A stretch of DNA of 36,454 nt from an uncultured Streptococcus sp. (GCF_905372115.1 NZ_CAJPNR010000018.1:1-36454), one strand, 5' to 3'. Positions 16,670-25,247 are shown, counted from the first letter of the stretch. The notes: generated from the letters alone by a model not told the origin. A program made the numbers and translations.

Positions 16670-17878
16670 TTGATAAATGAGGACAAACTAGCTAATTTTT
16701 TGCTTTATCTTGAAAATCAATCAGAAAAAGATTTTTCAAAATGGCTCACTGGTGTAAATATTTTTGAGATTCTTGGAATAGAAAGTGCAGAAATCCGTCA
16801 TAGCCGAGTCCTAGCATGGTTGCTTGATCCAAGAGAAAATCATTATTTAAAAGATAAATTTTTGAAAAAATTTTTACTTAAAGTTATTCAGAATAATTTA
16901 GTAGTACCTGAGATAGAAACAACAGAGGTGTTATTGAAAGACTTTTCTAAAGGGGAAGTTTTTAGAGAAAGTAAAAATAATATTGATATTCTATTTTCTA
17001 ACTCGGAGTATAAATTTAATCTTATCATTGAAAATAAAATATTTACTTCTGATCATGATAATCAACTTACAAAGTATCGAACATTTGTTGAGAATTCCTA
17101 TGTTGGATACCGGAATATATATATTTACTTGACGCCTAATGGAGATAGTCCAGTAGATGCTAGTATTGAGGAAAGAAATTATTGGAAGTTACTTTCTTAC
17201 AAAGAAGTTTCAGACATTTTAGAAGAGTTATTCCACGATGATAGTACTGATGATAAAGTAGCTTATATTATCAAAGAATACAATGACAATATTAGGAGAA
17301 ATATTTTGAATGATTTAGAGTTGAAAGAATTGAGTGCAGAAATTTATTTTAAATACAAGGAAATTTTGGATCTTATTATTGATAATCGACCCACTACCAG
17401 TGTTTTTCGTGAAAAACTTATTGAGATTCTAAATAGTCTAAGCGAGCAGAATAGATTAATATTTAACGAAAAATATTGCTCTAAAACTTTTTTGCGATTT
17501 AGGACAAAACAGCTAGATGATTTTTTAGAGAATGTTATTAATGATAATAATAGAGAATGGTTAACAGGTTCGTCATATTTTTATGAAATTACTTACGATA
17601 ATTTTCAGGCCGCTGTATATCTATCTATTTCTTTAAAGAATCAGACAGAAGTTCAGTCTAAGAAGTTGGCTACGGTAACTCATAGTAGTTATAGTAAATA
17701 TGGATTTAATACATCAAATAGATTTTTAAGTTTTGATGCTTCTGAAGAAAATTTATTGCTTACAGAGACATTCAATAGTTTAATCAAATTCTTACATGAG
17801 AATCTTCAACAGATTGATGAATTTGAAAAGGATTTAATTCTCAAGTGGACCGAGTACCAAAAGGAGGGATTGGAATGA
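16670..17878 (+). CDS. PD-(D/E)XK-like nuclease inserted between purF and purM
   Basis: 402 aa, probably of the PDDEXK_4-type family of uncharacterised nucleases (recalled, not searched). Seen: a helical N-terminus with IRHSRVLAWLLDP, often found in these proteins, then the likely active site Asp106 (NNIDILF) with Glu121-x-Lys123 (LIIENKIF) and a following Gln in DNQLTKY; the C-terminal half is helical and unrecognised. Start is TTG 16670 with GAGAGG 10 nt upstream; no in-frame ATG is near. Its stop overlaps the purM ATG (ATGA), and the purM ribosome site AAGGAGG lies inside its last codons. 60-nt blocks counted in it are 25-28% GC, against over 50% in purM, a clear sign of transfer. Possible roles: phage defence or a lone restriction-like enzyme. 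Confidence 0.8.
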   Translation: MINEDKLANFLLYLENQSEKDFSKWLTGVNIFEILGIESAEIRHSRVLAWLLDPRENHYLKDKFLKKFLLKVIQNNLVVPEIETTEVLLKDFSKGEVFRESKNNIDILFSNSEYKFNLIIENKIFTSDHDNQLTKYRTFVENSYVGYRNIYIYLTPNGDSPVDASIEERNYWKLLSYKEVSDILEELFHDDSTDDKVAYIIKEYNDNIRRNILNDLELKELSAEIYFKYKEILDLIIDNRPTTSVFREKLIEILNSLSEQNRLIFNEKYCSKTFLRFRTKQLDDFLENVINDNNREWLTGSSYFYEITYDNFQAAVYLSISLKNQTEVQSKKLATVTHSSYSKYGFNTSNRFLSFDASEENLLLTETFNSLIKFLHENLQQIDEFEKDLILKWTEYQKEGLE

Positions 17879-18894
17879 GTAAAAATGCATACGCTCAATC
17901 CGGTGTGGATGTTGAAGCAGGTTATGAAGTTGTTGAGCGAATCAAAAAGCATGTGGCGCGTACAGAGCGGGCTGGCGTCATGGGGGCGCTGGGTGGCTTT
18001 GGCGGAATGTTCGACCTATCTCAGACTGGGGTCAAGGAGCCGGTGCTGATTTCTGGTACGGATGGCGTCGGAACCAAGCTAATGCTGGCCATTCAGTATG
18101 ACAAGCACGATACCATTGGGCAGGACTGTGTGGCTATGTGTGTCAATGACATCATTGCTGCAGGGGCTGAGCCCCTTTACTTCCTGGACTATATTGCCAC
18201 TGGGAAAAATGAACCAGCAAAGCTAGAGCAAGTTGTTGCTGGTGTGGCTGAAGGCTGCGTCCAGTCTGGAGCTGCCTTGATTGGCGGGGAAACCGCTGAA
18301 ATGCCTGGGATGTACGGTGAAGATGATTATGATTTGGCTGGCTTTGCTGTCGGGGTTGCTGAGAAGTCAGAGATTATTGACGGTTCTAAAGTCGCTGAGG
18401 GTGATGTGCTACTGGGGCTGGCTTCCAGCGGTATTCACTCTAACGGTTATTCCCTTGTTCGCCGTGTTTTTGCGGACTATACGGGTGAGGAAGAACTGTC
18501 AGAATTGGAAGGTAAAAAACTCAAGGAAGTGTTGCTTGAGCCGACTCGTATCTATGTCAAGGCTTTGCTGCCGCTGATTAAGGAAAAGTTGGTTCATGGG
18601 ATTGCCCATATTACTGGTGGCGGTTTTATCGAAAATGTGCCTCGCATGTTTGCCGATGACTTGGCTGCTGAGATTGAAGAAGACAAGATTCCAGTCTTGC
18701 CGATTTTTAAGGCCTTAGAAAAATATGGTCACATCAAGCACCAAGAAATGTTTGAAATCTTCAATATGGGACTGGGGATGATTTTGGCCGTAGCTCCTGA
18801 AAATGTGGATCGTGTCAAAGAACTTCTTGACGAGCCTGTTTATGAAGTTGGGCGGATTGTCAAAAAAGAAAGTGAAAGTGTCCTTATCAAATGA
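17875..18894 (+). CDS. purM: AIR synthetase PurM
   Basis: Cyclises FGAM to AIR with ATP. 340 aa from ATG 17875, which has AAGGAGG 7 nt upstream; a GTG 30 nt earlier in the same frame lies inside the preceding gene and is rejected. Seen: AYAQSGVDVEAG, the glycine-rich GFGGMFDL, GTDGVGTKLM, the metal-binding CVNDIIAAGAEPLYFLDY, GGETAEMPGMY, and ASSGIHSNGYSLVR, which together identify PurM. The start overlaps the stop of the nuclease gene; its own stop overlaps purN (ATGA). Confidence 0.98.
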   Translation: MSKNAYAQSGVDVEAGYEVVERIKKHVARTERAGVMGALGGFGGMFDLSQTGVKEPVLISGTDGVGTKLMLAIQYDKHDTIGQDCVAMCVNDIIAAGAEPLYFLDYIATGKNEPAKLEQVVAGVAEGCVQSGAALIGGETAEMPGMYGEDDYDLAGFAVGVAEKSEIIDGSKVAEGDVLLGLASSGIHSNGYSLVRRVFADYTGEEELSELEGKKLKEVLLEPTRIYVKALLPLIKEKLVHGIAHITGGGFIENVPRMFADDLAAEIEEDKIPVLPIFKALEKYGHIKHQEMFEIFNMGLGMILAVAPENVDRVKELLDEPVYEVGRIVKKESESVLIK

Positions 18895-19442
18895 AAAAAA
18901 TTGCCGTTTTTGCTTCGGGCAATGGATCAAATTTCCAAGTGATTGCTGAGCAGTTTCCTGTTGAATTTGTCTTTTCAGACCATCGAGATGCCTATGTGCT
19001 CGAGCGGGCGGATAAGCTAGGTGTCAAAAACTATGCCTTTGAGCTTAGAGAGTTTGACAGTAAGGCGGCTTACGAGCAAGCCATTGTAGACCTGCTAGAA
19101 GAGTACCAGATTGACTTAGTTTGCCTAGCAGGCTATATGAAAATCGTTGGGCCAACCTTGCTTGGCGCTTATGAAGGCCACATTATCAATATCCACCCAG
19201 CCTACTTGCCAGAATTTCCAGGAGCTCATGGGATTGAGGATGCTTGGAATGCTGGTGTTGCTGAGAGTGGTGTTACCATTCACTGGGTGGACTCCGGTGT
19301 GGATACTGGTAAGATTATCCAGCAAGTGCGCGTGCCGCGACTAGCTGATGATACGATTGAAAGTTTTGAAGAACGCATCCATGCCGCTGAGTATCAACTC
19401 TATCCACAAGTGCTGGAAAGTTTAGGGGTGGGGAGAAGATAA
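18891..19442 (+). CDS. purN: GAR transformylase PurN
   Basis: Transfers a formyl group from 10-formyl-THF to GAR. 183 aa. Seen: KIAVFASGNGSNFQ (phosphate loop), CLAGYMKIVG, the catalytic region NIHPAYLPEFPG (Asn and His), and VTIHWVDSGVDTGKII holding the catalytic Asp. The ATG overlaps the purM stop by 4 nt. The YLPEFPG stretch is a small change from the usual LLPSFPG but keeps the loop. Confidence 0.97.
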   Translation: MKKIAVFASGNGSNFQVIAEQFPVEFVFSDHRDAYVLERADKLGVKNYAFELREFDSKAAYEQAIVDLLEEYQIDLVCLAGYMKIVGPTLLGAYEGHIINIHPAYLPEFPGAHGIEDAWNAGVAESGVTIHWVDSGVDTGKIIQQVRVPRLADDTIESFEERIHAAEYQLYPQVLESLGVGRR

Positions 19443-19486
19443 GAAGTAAATCAAGTTTTGATTGTGCAATATTGCTAGGAGAAAAA

Positions 19487-19951
19487 ATGATTGAGCTGAA
19501 ATTAGTAGATGAGAGCAATTTTCAGGCAGTGCTGGATTTGAAAATCTCTGAAGCTGATGAACGAGCACGTTTTGTAGCTCCAAATGTGCGCTCTTTAGCT
19601 GACGCATGGCTCTACCGGAAAAATGAAGATGTGTTTCCGATGGCAATCTATTGGGATAAGCAAGTGGTTGGCTTTCTCCTGCTGGAAATAGACAAGGATG
19701 AAGCGGAATTCTTTATCTGGCGAATAATGATTGGTCAGCAGTACCAAGGAAGAGGTTATGGTCGAAAAGCCTTGGAAGTTCTAATCAAAGAGGCTCAGAT
19801 GGATAGAGCTTGCAGTCATATTATTGCAGATTATGTAGTTGGAAATGAAAAAATGAAGCACCTGCTGACTAGTCTAGGTTTTCAGGAAACAGGATTTATA
19901 GAAGAGAATAACGAAGTCGCTATGCGCTTGGACCTAAAGAAAGAGGAATAG
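19487..19951 (+). CDS. GNAT-family N-acetyltransferase
   Basis: 154 aa. Acetyl-CoA-dependent transferase with the GNAT motif A as QQYQGRGYGRKALE and a C-terminal NEKMKHLLTSLGFQETG arm typical of the spermine/spermidine-acetyltransferase-like branch (PaiA/BltD). Substrate unknown. Start is ATG 19487 with AGGAGA 5-10 nt upstream; an in-frame TTG at 19472 has no ribosome site. It sits between purN and purH, a slot that in pneumococcus holds a vanZ-like gene (recalled), so the site tends to carry varied cargo. The gap to purH is one base. Confidence 0.88.
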   Translation: MIELKLVDESNFQAVLDLKISEADERARFVAPNVRSLADAWLYRKNEDVFPMAIYWDKQVVGFLLLEIDKDEAEFFIWRIMIGQQYQGRGYGRKALEVLIKEAQMDRACSHIIADYVVGNEKMKHLLTSLGFQETGFIEENNEVAMRLDLKKEE

Positions 19952-19952
19952 A

Positions 19953-21500
19953 ATGACGAAAAAAGCCTTGATCAGTGTATCAGACAAGACAGGCATTGTA
20001 GAATTTGCGAAAGAGCTGAAAGCTCTGGGCTGGGATATCATCTCAACCGGTGGGACCAAGGTTGCCCTTGATAGTGTTGGGGTGGGCACCATTGCTATTG
20101 ATGATGTGACTGGTTTTCCAGAGATGATGGATGGTCGTGTCAAGACTCTCCATCCTAATATTCACGGTGGCCTCTTGGCTCGTCGGGACTTGGATAGCCA
20201 CTTGCAAGCGGCCAAGGACAATCAGATTGAGCTCATTGACCTGGTCGTGGTGAACCTCTATCCTTTTAAGGAAACCATTCTGAAGACAGGTGTGGAGTAT
20301 GCGGACGCGGTGGAAAATATTGACATCGGTGGGCCCTCTATGCTTCGCTCTGCGGCTAAAAATCATGCCAGCGTGACGGTTGTTGTAGATCCGGCTGATT
20401 ATGCTCTTGTTCTGGAAGAGTTGGCAGCAAATGGCCAAACGACCTATGAAACGCGGCAACGCTTAGCCGCCAAGGTTTTCCGTCACACGGCTGCTTATGA
20501 TGCTTTGATTGCGGACTATTTCACAGCTCAGGTGAACGAAAGCAAGCCTGAAAAGCTGACCTTGACTTATGAGCTTAAGCAGCCCATGCGCTACGGGGAA
20601 AATCCCCAGCAGGATGCTGATTTCTATCAGACTGCTTTGCCACTGGGCTATTCCATCGCTTCCGCTAAGCAGCTGAATGGAAAAGAGTTGTCTTTCAACA
20701 ACATTCGCGATGCCGACGCGGCCATTCGGATTATTCGAGATTTCAAGGATCGGCCAACTGTTGTGGCGCTAAAACATATGAATCCTTGTGGCATTGGTCA
20801 AGCGGATGATATCGAGATAGCTTGGGACTATGCCTATGAGTCTGATCCAGTTTCTATTTTTGGTGGGATTGTCGTCCTCAACCGCGAAGTAGACGCTGCG
20901 ACAGCTGAGAAGATGCACGGTATTTTTCTGGAAATTATCATCGCACCGAGCTATACGGCAGAAGCGCTAGCTATTTTGACCAATAAAAAGAAAAATCTGC
21001 GGATTTTGGAATTGGCTTTTGATGCGCAGGCAGCTTCTGGAGTAGAGAAGGAAGTGACTGGTGTTCTGGGCGGTCTCCTCGTGCAAAATCAAGATGTTAT
21101 CGAGGAAAATCCAGCTGATTGGCAGGTCGTGACCAAGCGCCAGCCGAGCGAGCAGGAGCGCGTGGCTTTGGAATTTGCTTGGAAGTCCGTCAAATATGTC
21201 AAATCCAATGGTATCATCATCACCAATGACCGTCAGGTGCTGGGAGTCGGTCCCGGTCAGACTAACCGCGTGGCTTCTGTCAAGATTGCTATTGAGCAAG
21301 CTAAAGATTGCCTTGATGGTGCCGCTCTGGCTTCTGACGCTTTCTTCCCTTTTGCGGATAATATTGAAGAAATCGCAGCCGCTGGTATCAAAGCTATCAT
21401 CCAGCCTGGTGGATCCGTTCGTGATGAGGAATCTATTGTCGCAGCTGACAAGCATGGCTTGACTATGATTTTCACCGGCGTACGGCATTTTAGGCATTGA
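19953..21500 (+). CDS. purH: bifunctional AICAR transformylase / IMP cyclohydrolase PurH
   Basis: Carries out the last two steps to IMP. 515 aa. The N-terminal IMP cyclohydrolase part shows ALISVSDKTGIVEFA, STGGTKVAL and VKTLHPNIHGGLLARR. The C-terminal transformylase part shows MRYGENPQQDADFY, the catalytic LKHMNPCGIG, DPVSIFGGIVVLN and SDAFFPFADNIEEIAAAG. ATG 19953 lies one base after the GNAT stop. Ends the first purine block with a strong terminator. Confidence 0.98.
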   Translation: MTKKALISVSDKTGIVEFAKELKALGWDIISTGGTKVALDSVGVGTIAIDDVTGFPEMMDGRVKTLHPNIHGGLLARRDLDSHLQAAKDNQIELIDLVVVNLYPFKETILKTGVEYADAVENIDIGGPSMLRSAAKNHASVTVVVDPADYALVLEELAANGQTTYETRQRLAAKVFRHTAAYDALIADYFTAQVNESKPEKLTLTYELKQPMRYGENPQQDADFYQTALPLGYSIASAKQLNGKELSFNNIRDADAAIRIIRDFKDRPTVVALKHMNPCGIGQADDIEIAWDYAYESDPVSIFGGIVVLNREVDAATAEKMHGIFLEIIIAPSYTAEALAILTNKKKNLRILELAFDAQAASGVEKEVTGVLGGLLVQNQDVIEENPADWQVVTKRQPSEQERVALEFAWKSVKYVKSNGIIITNDRQVLGVGPGQTNRVASVKIAIEQAKDCLDGAALASDAFFPFADNIEEIAAAGIKAIIQPGGSVRDEESIVAADKHGLTMIFTGVRHFRH

Positions 21501-21507
21501 GAAATAT

Positions 21508-21537
21508 AAAAAATCCTCGGCTCGACCGAGGATTTTT
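21508..21537. terminator. bidirectional terminator between purH and lytF
   Basis: AAAATCCTCGG pairs perfectly with CCGAGGATTTT around CTCGA. A-runs and T-runs lie on both sides, so it can stop purH on the plus strand and lytF on the minus strand. Confidence 0.92.
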
Positions 21538-21546
21538 GAGTAGACT

Positions 21547-21612
21547 TATACTCAATGAAATTCATGAATAAACTAAGCAGGAGCAGTCTGCTCAAAGCAC
21601 TGGTTTGAAGTG
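21547..21612. repeat. degenerate BOX-like element
   Basis: TATACTCAATGAAA (21547-21560) matches the start of pneumococcal boxA, and AAACTAAGCAG and CTGGTTTGAAG resemble later boxA and boxC blocks. The remainder has diverged. It lies just after the convergent terminator, in the 3' region of lytF. Recognised from memory of BOX sequences. Confidence 0.55.
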
Positions 21613-21635
21613 GTTTTGAGGAGTGCGAAAGCGAC

Positions 21636-23591
21636 TTATTTAGGATAGATATAGGTCAGGCGGCCCCAGTAGGAAGCAGTTGGGTCAAACCAGCCACGGA
21701 AGTTGCTGATGTACTGCTTGCCAAGGTAGTTAGATTCTTGGATCTGGATGCGGGTATTGGATTCGACATGAGTCACGACACCGACGTGGCCGTAGCCGCC
21801 GTCATCCCAGCAGGCGATGGCGCCAACCTCGGGCGTACTGCCGGTACGGAATCCAGCTCTTCTGGCACTAGCTGCCCATTGACCTCCGTTGCCCCAGTAA
21901 TTTCCTGCCCAAGGAGCTAGAGCCTTGGCACCCCAAGTGCATTGGCCGACAGGATAAGTTGTCGCATTAGCAGCGGCATAGTTAGGCTGAATATTAGCTG
22001 ATTGAACGCTTGATTTTTCAACCTGATAGCTAGTTCCAGTCAGACCAGTTAGTTGTCCCGCTTTTCTACGATAGACATGGGTATGGAATAGACCGCTCCC
22101 CTTGTGTTTCTGAGTGTCCACGGTGAATTTGTAGGTTCCATTGCCAACCTTATTGGCGGTATACCATTGCAGATCATCTTGCCCATTGACTTCTGACCAA
22201 GTTGGCAGAATAATATCGCCATCTCCGTAGGCGTCTGTCACTGTCACCTCATAGCGATTAGCCTCAGTTTTCCTGACTGCAACCTTGGCTTGAATTTGGT
22301 CGGTAGACATTGAGACAGAATCTACTGCGTAGCTACGCTCACTGCCGTCCTTATAGGTGATATACACATGGTTGTTATAGGTCCCAGACAAAGCCTGATG
22401 ATTACGGATGTCAAAGGTTGCGCTGAAGGAGCCATCTCCGTTAGGAGTGGCTGCATACCATTTAAGATTGCTCTGATTGCTAGTGCTCCAAATGGGAACT
22501 TGGACAGACTTTATGGGTTTAGATAAAGCTGTTTCAGCGATTTTTACAGTATAGGTTCCTTGTTTGGGGTTGATATTTTCTATAGTAAAAAGCGGCTTTT
22601 GCTCCTCTTCAGAAGGCAATTTTCCACTATCAATTTGTGCAGTAGTCCCTGAGAGACCTGTTAAGTCAGGCTTAACATAACTTTCACCGTAAAGGTGGAT
22701 ATTGTAAATCCCTGTGTCGTAGTTATGCTTTCTGAGTTCCACCCGAGCGCTGTAGCTACCATCTGGATTTTTGCTTGCTTCATACCATTGCAGATCATCT
22801 TGCCCATTTTTCTCAGACCAAGTTGGAAGAACAATTCGATGCATAGTATCGGGTACGTTTTTGACAGTAATTTCCATGATACCGGTCTGAGGGAAGCTGG
22901 TCTCAACAGTAGGATTAGGTTTTTCTAAATTGAAAGTGGTTCCGTTTAAGCCAATCATCTTACCATCTTTATTTTCATAAGTATGAATGTGATAAGTTCC
23001 ATAGCCTTTGTGATTTGAAAGTTCAAATTCAGTAATATCTTGTCCTGCATTGTACCATTTGATATCATCTTGTCCATTTTCATCAGACCAAACAGCATGT
23101 AAAATATTAGAATTTAGTTGGTCTTTGTTGCGATTAAAGTGAATTTGAGCGGTTTTCCCTAGGATATTAGAAGTGACATTAACAGCTGGTTTATCGAGAG
23201 TAAAGGTCGTTCCATTCAGCCCAATTAATTTTCCATAGAGGTCAATATAGGTATGAACATGAAAGGTTCCGTAACCTGGATGGTTACTCAGGTCAATGTC
23301 AGTGTTAGTAGTAGTTGTTGACGGTGCTTCATACCATTTGATATCATCCTGTCCGTTCTCGTCAGACCAAACAGCGTGGAGAATACGATGAGGTTCTTGA
23401 GCTTGGGAACGGGTATAACTAATAGAGGCTGTACGATCGTTCACAGTCACATCAACATTGCTGGCACGATCAGTAGGGCCTAGAATTTTGACTTCAGATT
23501 CAGGCGTTTCGGTCGCATGAACTGTTGAGTGGCTTGCAAAGAGACCTAGGACAGCTCCGGATAATAAAAACAGTTTTTGATATTTCTTCAT
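21636..23591 (-). CDS. lytF: LytF-type lysin: five Bsp repeats plus CHAP domain
   Basis: Secreted wall hydrolase, 651 aa. Seen: a signal peptide (1 to about 26), five Bsp-like repeats, each with a WS..NGQDD.(K/Q)WY-type core followed by a G.Y.(F/I)H.H-type block (about residues 45-525), and a C-terminal CHAP domain with Cys551 (GQCTWG) and His602 (GYGHVGVV). The fourth repeat is the most divergent. This is the layout of S. gordonii LytF, a competence-induced fratricin that lyses non-competent kin to release DNA. A ComX cin-box lies about 45 nt upstream, which supports that role. It is read against the purine genes, between purH and purD. The CHAP domain is close to that of PcsB in the same window. 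Confidence 0.92.
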   Translation of the reverse strand: MKKYQKLFLLSGAVLGLFASHSTVHATETPESEVKILGPTDRASNVDVTVNDRTASISYTRSQAQEPHRILHAVWSDENGQDDIKWYEAPSTTTTNTDIDLSNHPGYGTFHVHTYIDLYGKLIGLNGTTFTLDKPAVNVTSNILGKTAQIHFNRNKDQLNSNILHAVWSDENGQDDIKWYNAGQDITEFELSNHKGYGTYHIHTYENKDGKMIGLNGTTFNLEKPNPTVETSFPQTGIMEITVKNVPDTMHRIVLPTWSEKNGQDDLQWYEASKNPDGSYSARVELRKHNYDTGIYNIHLYGESYVKPDLTGLSGTTAQIDSGKLPSEEEQKPLFTIENINPKQGTYTVKIAETALSKPIKSVQVPIWSTSNQSNLKWYAATPNGDGSFSATFDIRNHQALSGTYNNHVYITYKDGSERSYAVDSVSMSTDQIQAKVAVRKTEANRYEVTVTDAYGDGDIILPTWSEVNGQDDLQWYTANKVGNGTYKFTVDTQKHKGSGLFHTHVYRRKAGQLTGLTGTSYQVEKSSVQSANIQPNYAAANATTYPVGQCTWGAKALAPWAGNYWGNGGQWAASARRAGFRTGSTPEVGAIACWDDGGYGHVGVVTHVESNTRIQIQESNYLGKQYISNFRGWFDPTASYWGRLTYIYPK

Positions 23592-23634
23592 AAAACTCCT
23601 TTGTGAGAATGGTTTTGGATGGGCCCACCTGTAT

Positions 23635-23642
23635 TATTCGGA
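23635..23642 (-). promoter_or_regulatory. cin-box (ComX promoter) of lytF
   Basis: Read on the minus strand the site is TCCGAATA, one base from the canonical TACGAATA and a match to TNCGAATA. It ends 44 nt before the lytF ATG, a normal distance for late competence genes. Confidence 0.75.
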
Positions 23643-23792
23643 AAACTTGTTTGAAAATGATAGTAAATTTGACAAGCCCTGAATATTTTTTGTCTACAAT
23701 GGGTACAATCCACTCAAAAAGGAGAAGGCTGAAGACAACAATAATTACGGCGATCATATAGAAGAGATATTCTTTTTCTCATTAGAATGGAA

Positions 23793-23838
23793 TAAAACGA
23801 ACGATTATGTTATAATTTAGATAAATAATTCGTAAAAA
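23793..23838 (+). promoter_or_regulatory. purD promoter flanked by inverted PurR-type boxes
   Basis: AAAACGAACGATTAT carries a CGAA core at 23798-23801. The complement of AATAATTCGTAAAAAT carries the second core at 23829-23832, in inverted orientation. The centres are 31 bp apart, as for Bacillus PurBox pairs (14-bp boxes, 16-17-bp gap; recalled). A TATAAT at 23811-23816 lies between them. Confidence 0.7.
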
Positions 23839-23913
23839 TGGCAATGATTTTTACGTGATGTGTTAGCTTGGTGCGTAAGCGCCTGTGATATTTGATATTG
23901 AGGTATCTTAGCT

Positions 23914-25176
23914 ATGAAGCTTTTAGTTGTTGGTTCAGGCGGTCGTGAACATGCGATTGCCAAGAAGTTATTAGAGTCTCAGGATGTGGAGCAGGTGTTT
24001 GTCGCTCCTGGAAATGATGGCATGACCTTGGATGGGTTGGATTTAGTAAACATTGGAATTTCCGAACATTCTAAACTAATTGAATTTGCCAAGGAGAATG
24101 ACATTGCTTGGTCTTTTATTGGTCCGGATGATGCCCTGGCAGCTGGAATTGTAGATGATTTTAACCAAGCTAGACTCAAGGCTTTCGGCCCATCTCGTTT
24201 AGCAGCGGAGCTGGAGTGGTCCAAGGATTTTGCCAAGGAAATAATGGTCAAATACAGTGTTCCAACAGCAGCCTATGGCACATTTTCCGACTTTGAGGAA
24301 GCCAAAACTTATATCGAAAAGCAGGGAGCGCCTATCGTGGTCAAGGCGGACGGCCTAGCTCTGGGTAAGGGTGTAGTCGTAGCGGAGACCGTAGAGCAGG
24401 CAGTCGAAGCAACTCACGATATGCTCTTGGATAATAAATTTGGTGATTCGGGTGCGCGTGTGGTTATCGAAGAGTTCCTGGACGGCGAGGAGTTCTCCCT
24501 CTTTGCTTTTGTCAATGGTGATAAGTTTTACATCTTGCCAACGGCCCAGGACCATAAGCGGGCCTACGATGGGGACAAGGGACCCAATACAGGCGGCATG
24601 GGAGCTTATGCACCAGTGCCTCACCTACCACAAAGCGTGGTGGATCAGTCAGTTGAGACGATTATCAAGCCCGTTCTCAAAGGCATGATAGCTGAGGGGC
24701 GTCCTTATCTTGGCGTGCTCTATGCTGGGCTGATTCTGACAGCCGATGGTCCTAAGGTCATTGAGTTCAACTCGCGCTTCGGTGATCCAGAGACCCAGAT
24801 TATCCTGCCGCGTTTGACATCTGACTTTGCGCAGAACATCACGGATATTTTGGATAAGAGGGAGCCTGCTATCACTTGGCTGGATGAGGGCGTGACACTT
24901 GGCGTGGTTGTCGCATCAGAAGGCTACCCGCTAGACTATGAGAAGGGCCTGCCTCTGCCAGAGAAGACAGACGGCGACATCATCACCTACTATGCTGGGG
25001 CTAAGTTTGCGGAAAATAGCAGAGCACTGCTGTCGAATGGCGGTCGAGTGTACATGCTGGTCACCACAGCAGATACCGTCTCAGCTGCGCAGAAAAAAAT
25101 CTACGATCAACTAGAAAAACAAGACACCACAGGCCTCTTTTATCGAACGGATATCGGAAGCAAGGCGGTTAAATAA
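23914..25176 (+). CDS. purD: GAR synthetase PurD
   Basis: Ligates glycine to phosphoribosylamine. 420 aa. Seen: KLLVVGSGGREHAIA, the ATP-grasp parts PIVVKADGLALGKGV and VVIEEFLDGEEFSLF, PTAQDHKRAYDGDKGPNTGGMGAY, and the metal-binding VIEFNSRFGDPETQ. It opens the second purine block with its own promoter and PurR boxes, with GAGGT upstream of the ATG. A 298-nt structured gap follows before purE. Confidence 0.98.
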   Translation: MKLLVVGSGGREHAIAKKLLESQDVEQVFVAPGNDGMTLDGLDLVNIGISEHSKLIEFAKENDIAWSFIGPDDALAAGIVDDFNQARLKAFGPSRLAAELEWSKDFAKEIMVKYSVPTAAYGTFSDFEEAKTYIEKQGAPIVVKADGLALGKGVVVAETVEQAVEATHDMLLDNKFGDSGARVVIEEFLDGEEFSLFAFVNGDKFYILPTAQDHKRAYDGDKGPNTGGMGAYAPVPHLPQSVVDQSVETIIKPVLKGMIAEGRPYLGVLYAGLILTADGPKVIEFNSRFGDPETQIILPRLTSDFAQNITDILDKREPAITWLDEGVTLGVVVASEGYPLDYEKGLPLPEKTDGDIITYYAGAKFAENSRALLSNGGRVYMLVTTADTVSAAQKKIYDQLEKQDTTGLFYRTDIGSKAVK

Positions 25177-25247
25177 AACTCTTCGGAAATCTACGATTGA
25201 CTGTGTTAAAGTCCCTTGAAAAACTTCAGTTCGAACTTTATCGCTTT

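Larger units (their letters stand above)
23592..23913. other. divergent lytF-purD intergenic region
   Basis: 322 nt holding the cin-box for lytF (23635-23642) and the PurR-box pair with purD promoter (23793-23838). A small GC-rich hairpin, GGTGC-GTAA-GCGCC, lies near 23870 in the purD leader. A minus-strand open frame here begins with a hydrophobic run but has no ribosome site and overlaps lytF; I do not count it as a gene. Confidence 0.6.

Noticed and set aside
23669..23700. TTGACA and TACAAT as a plus-strand promoter upstream of purD
   Set aside because: The spacer is 20 nt, and a better placed TATAAT lies between PurR boxes closer to purD.
23500..23757. Minus-strand frame beginning with a hydrophobic run, upstream of lytF
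   Set aside because: No ribosome site, it overlaps the lytF start and cin-box, and the remainder looks random.
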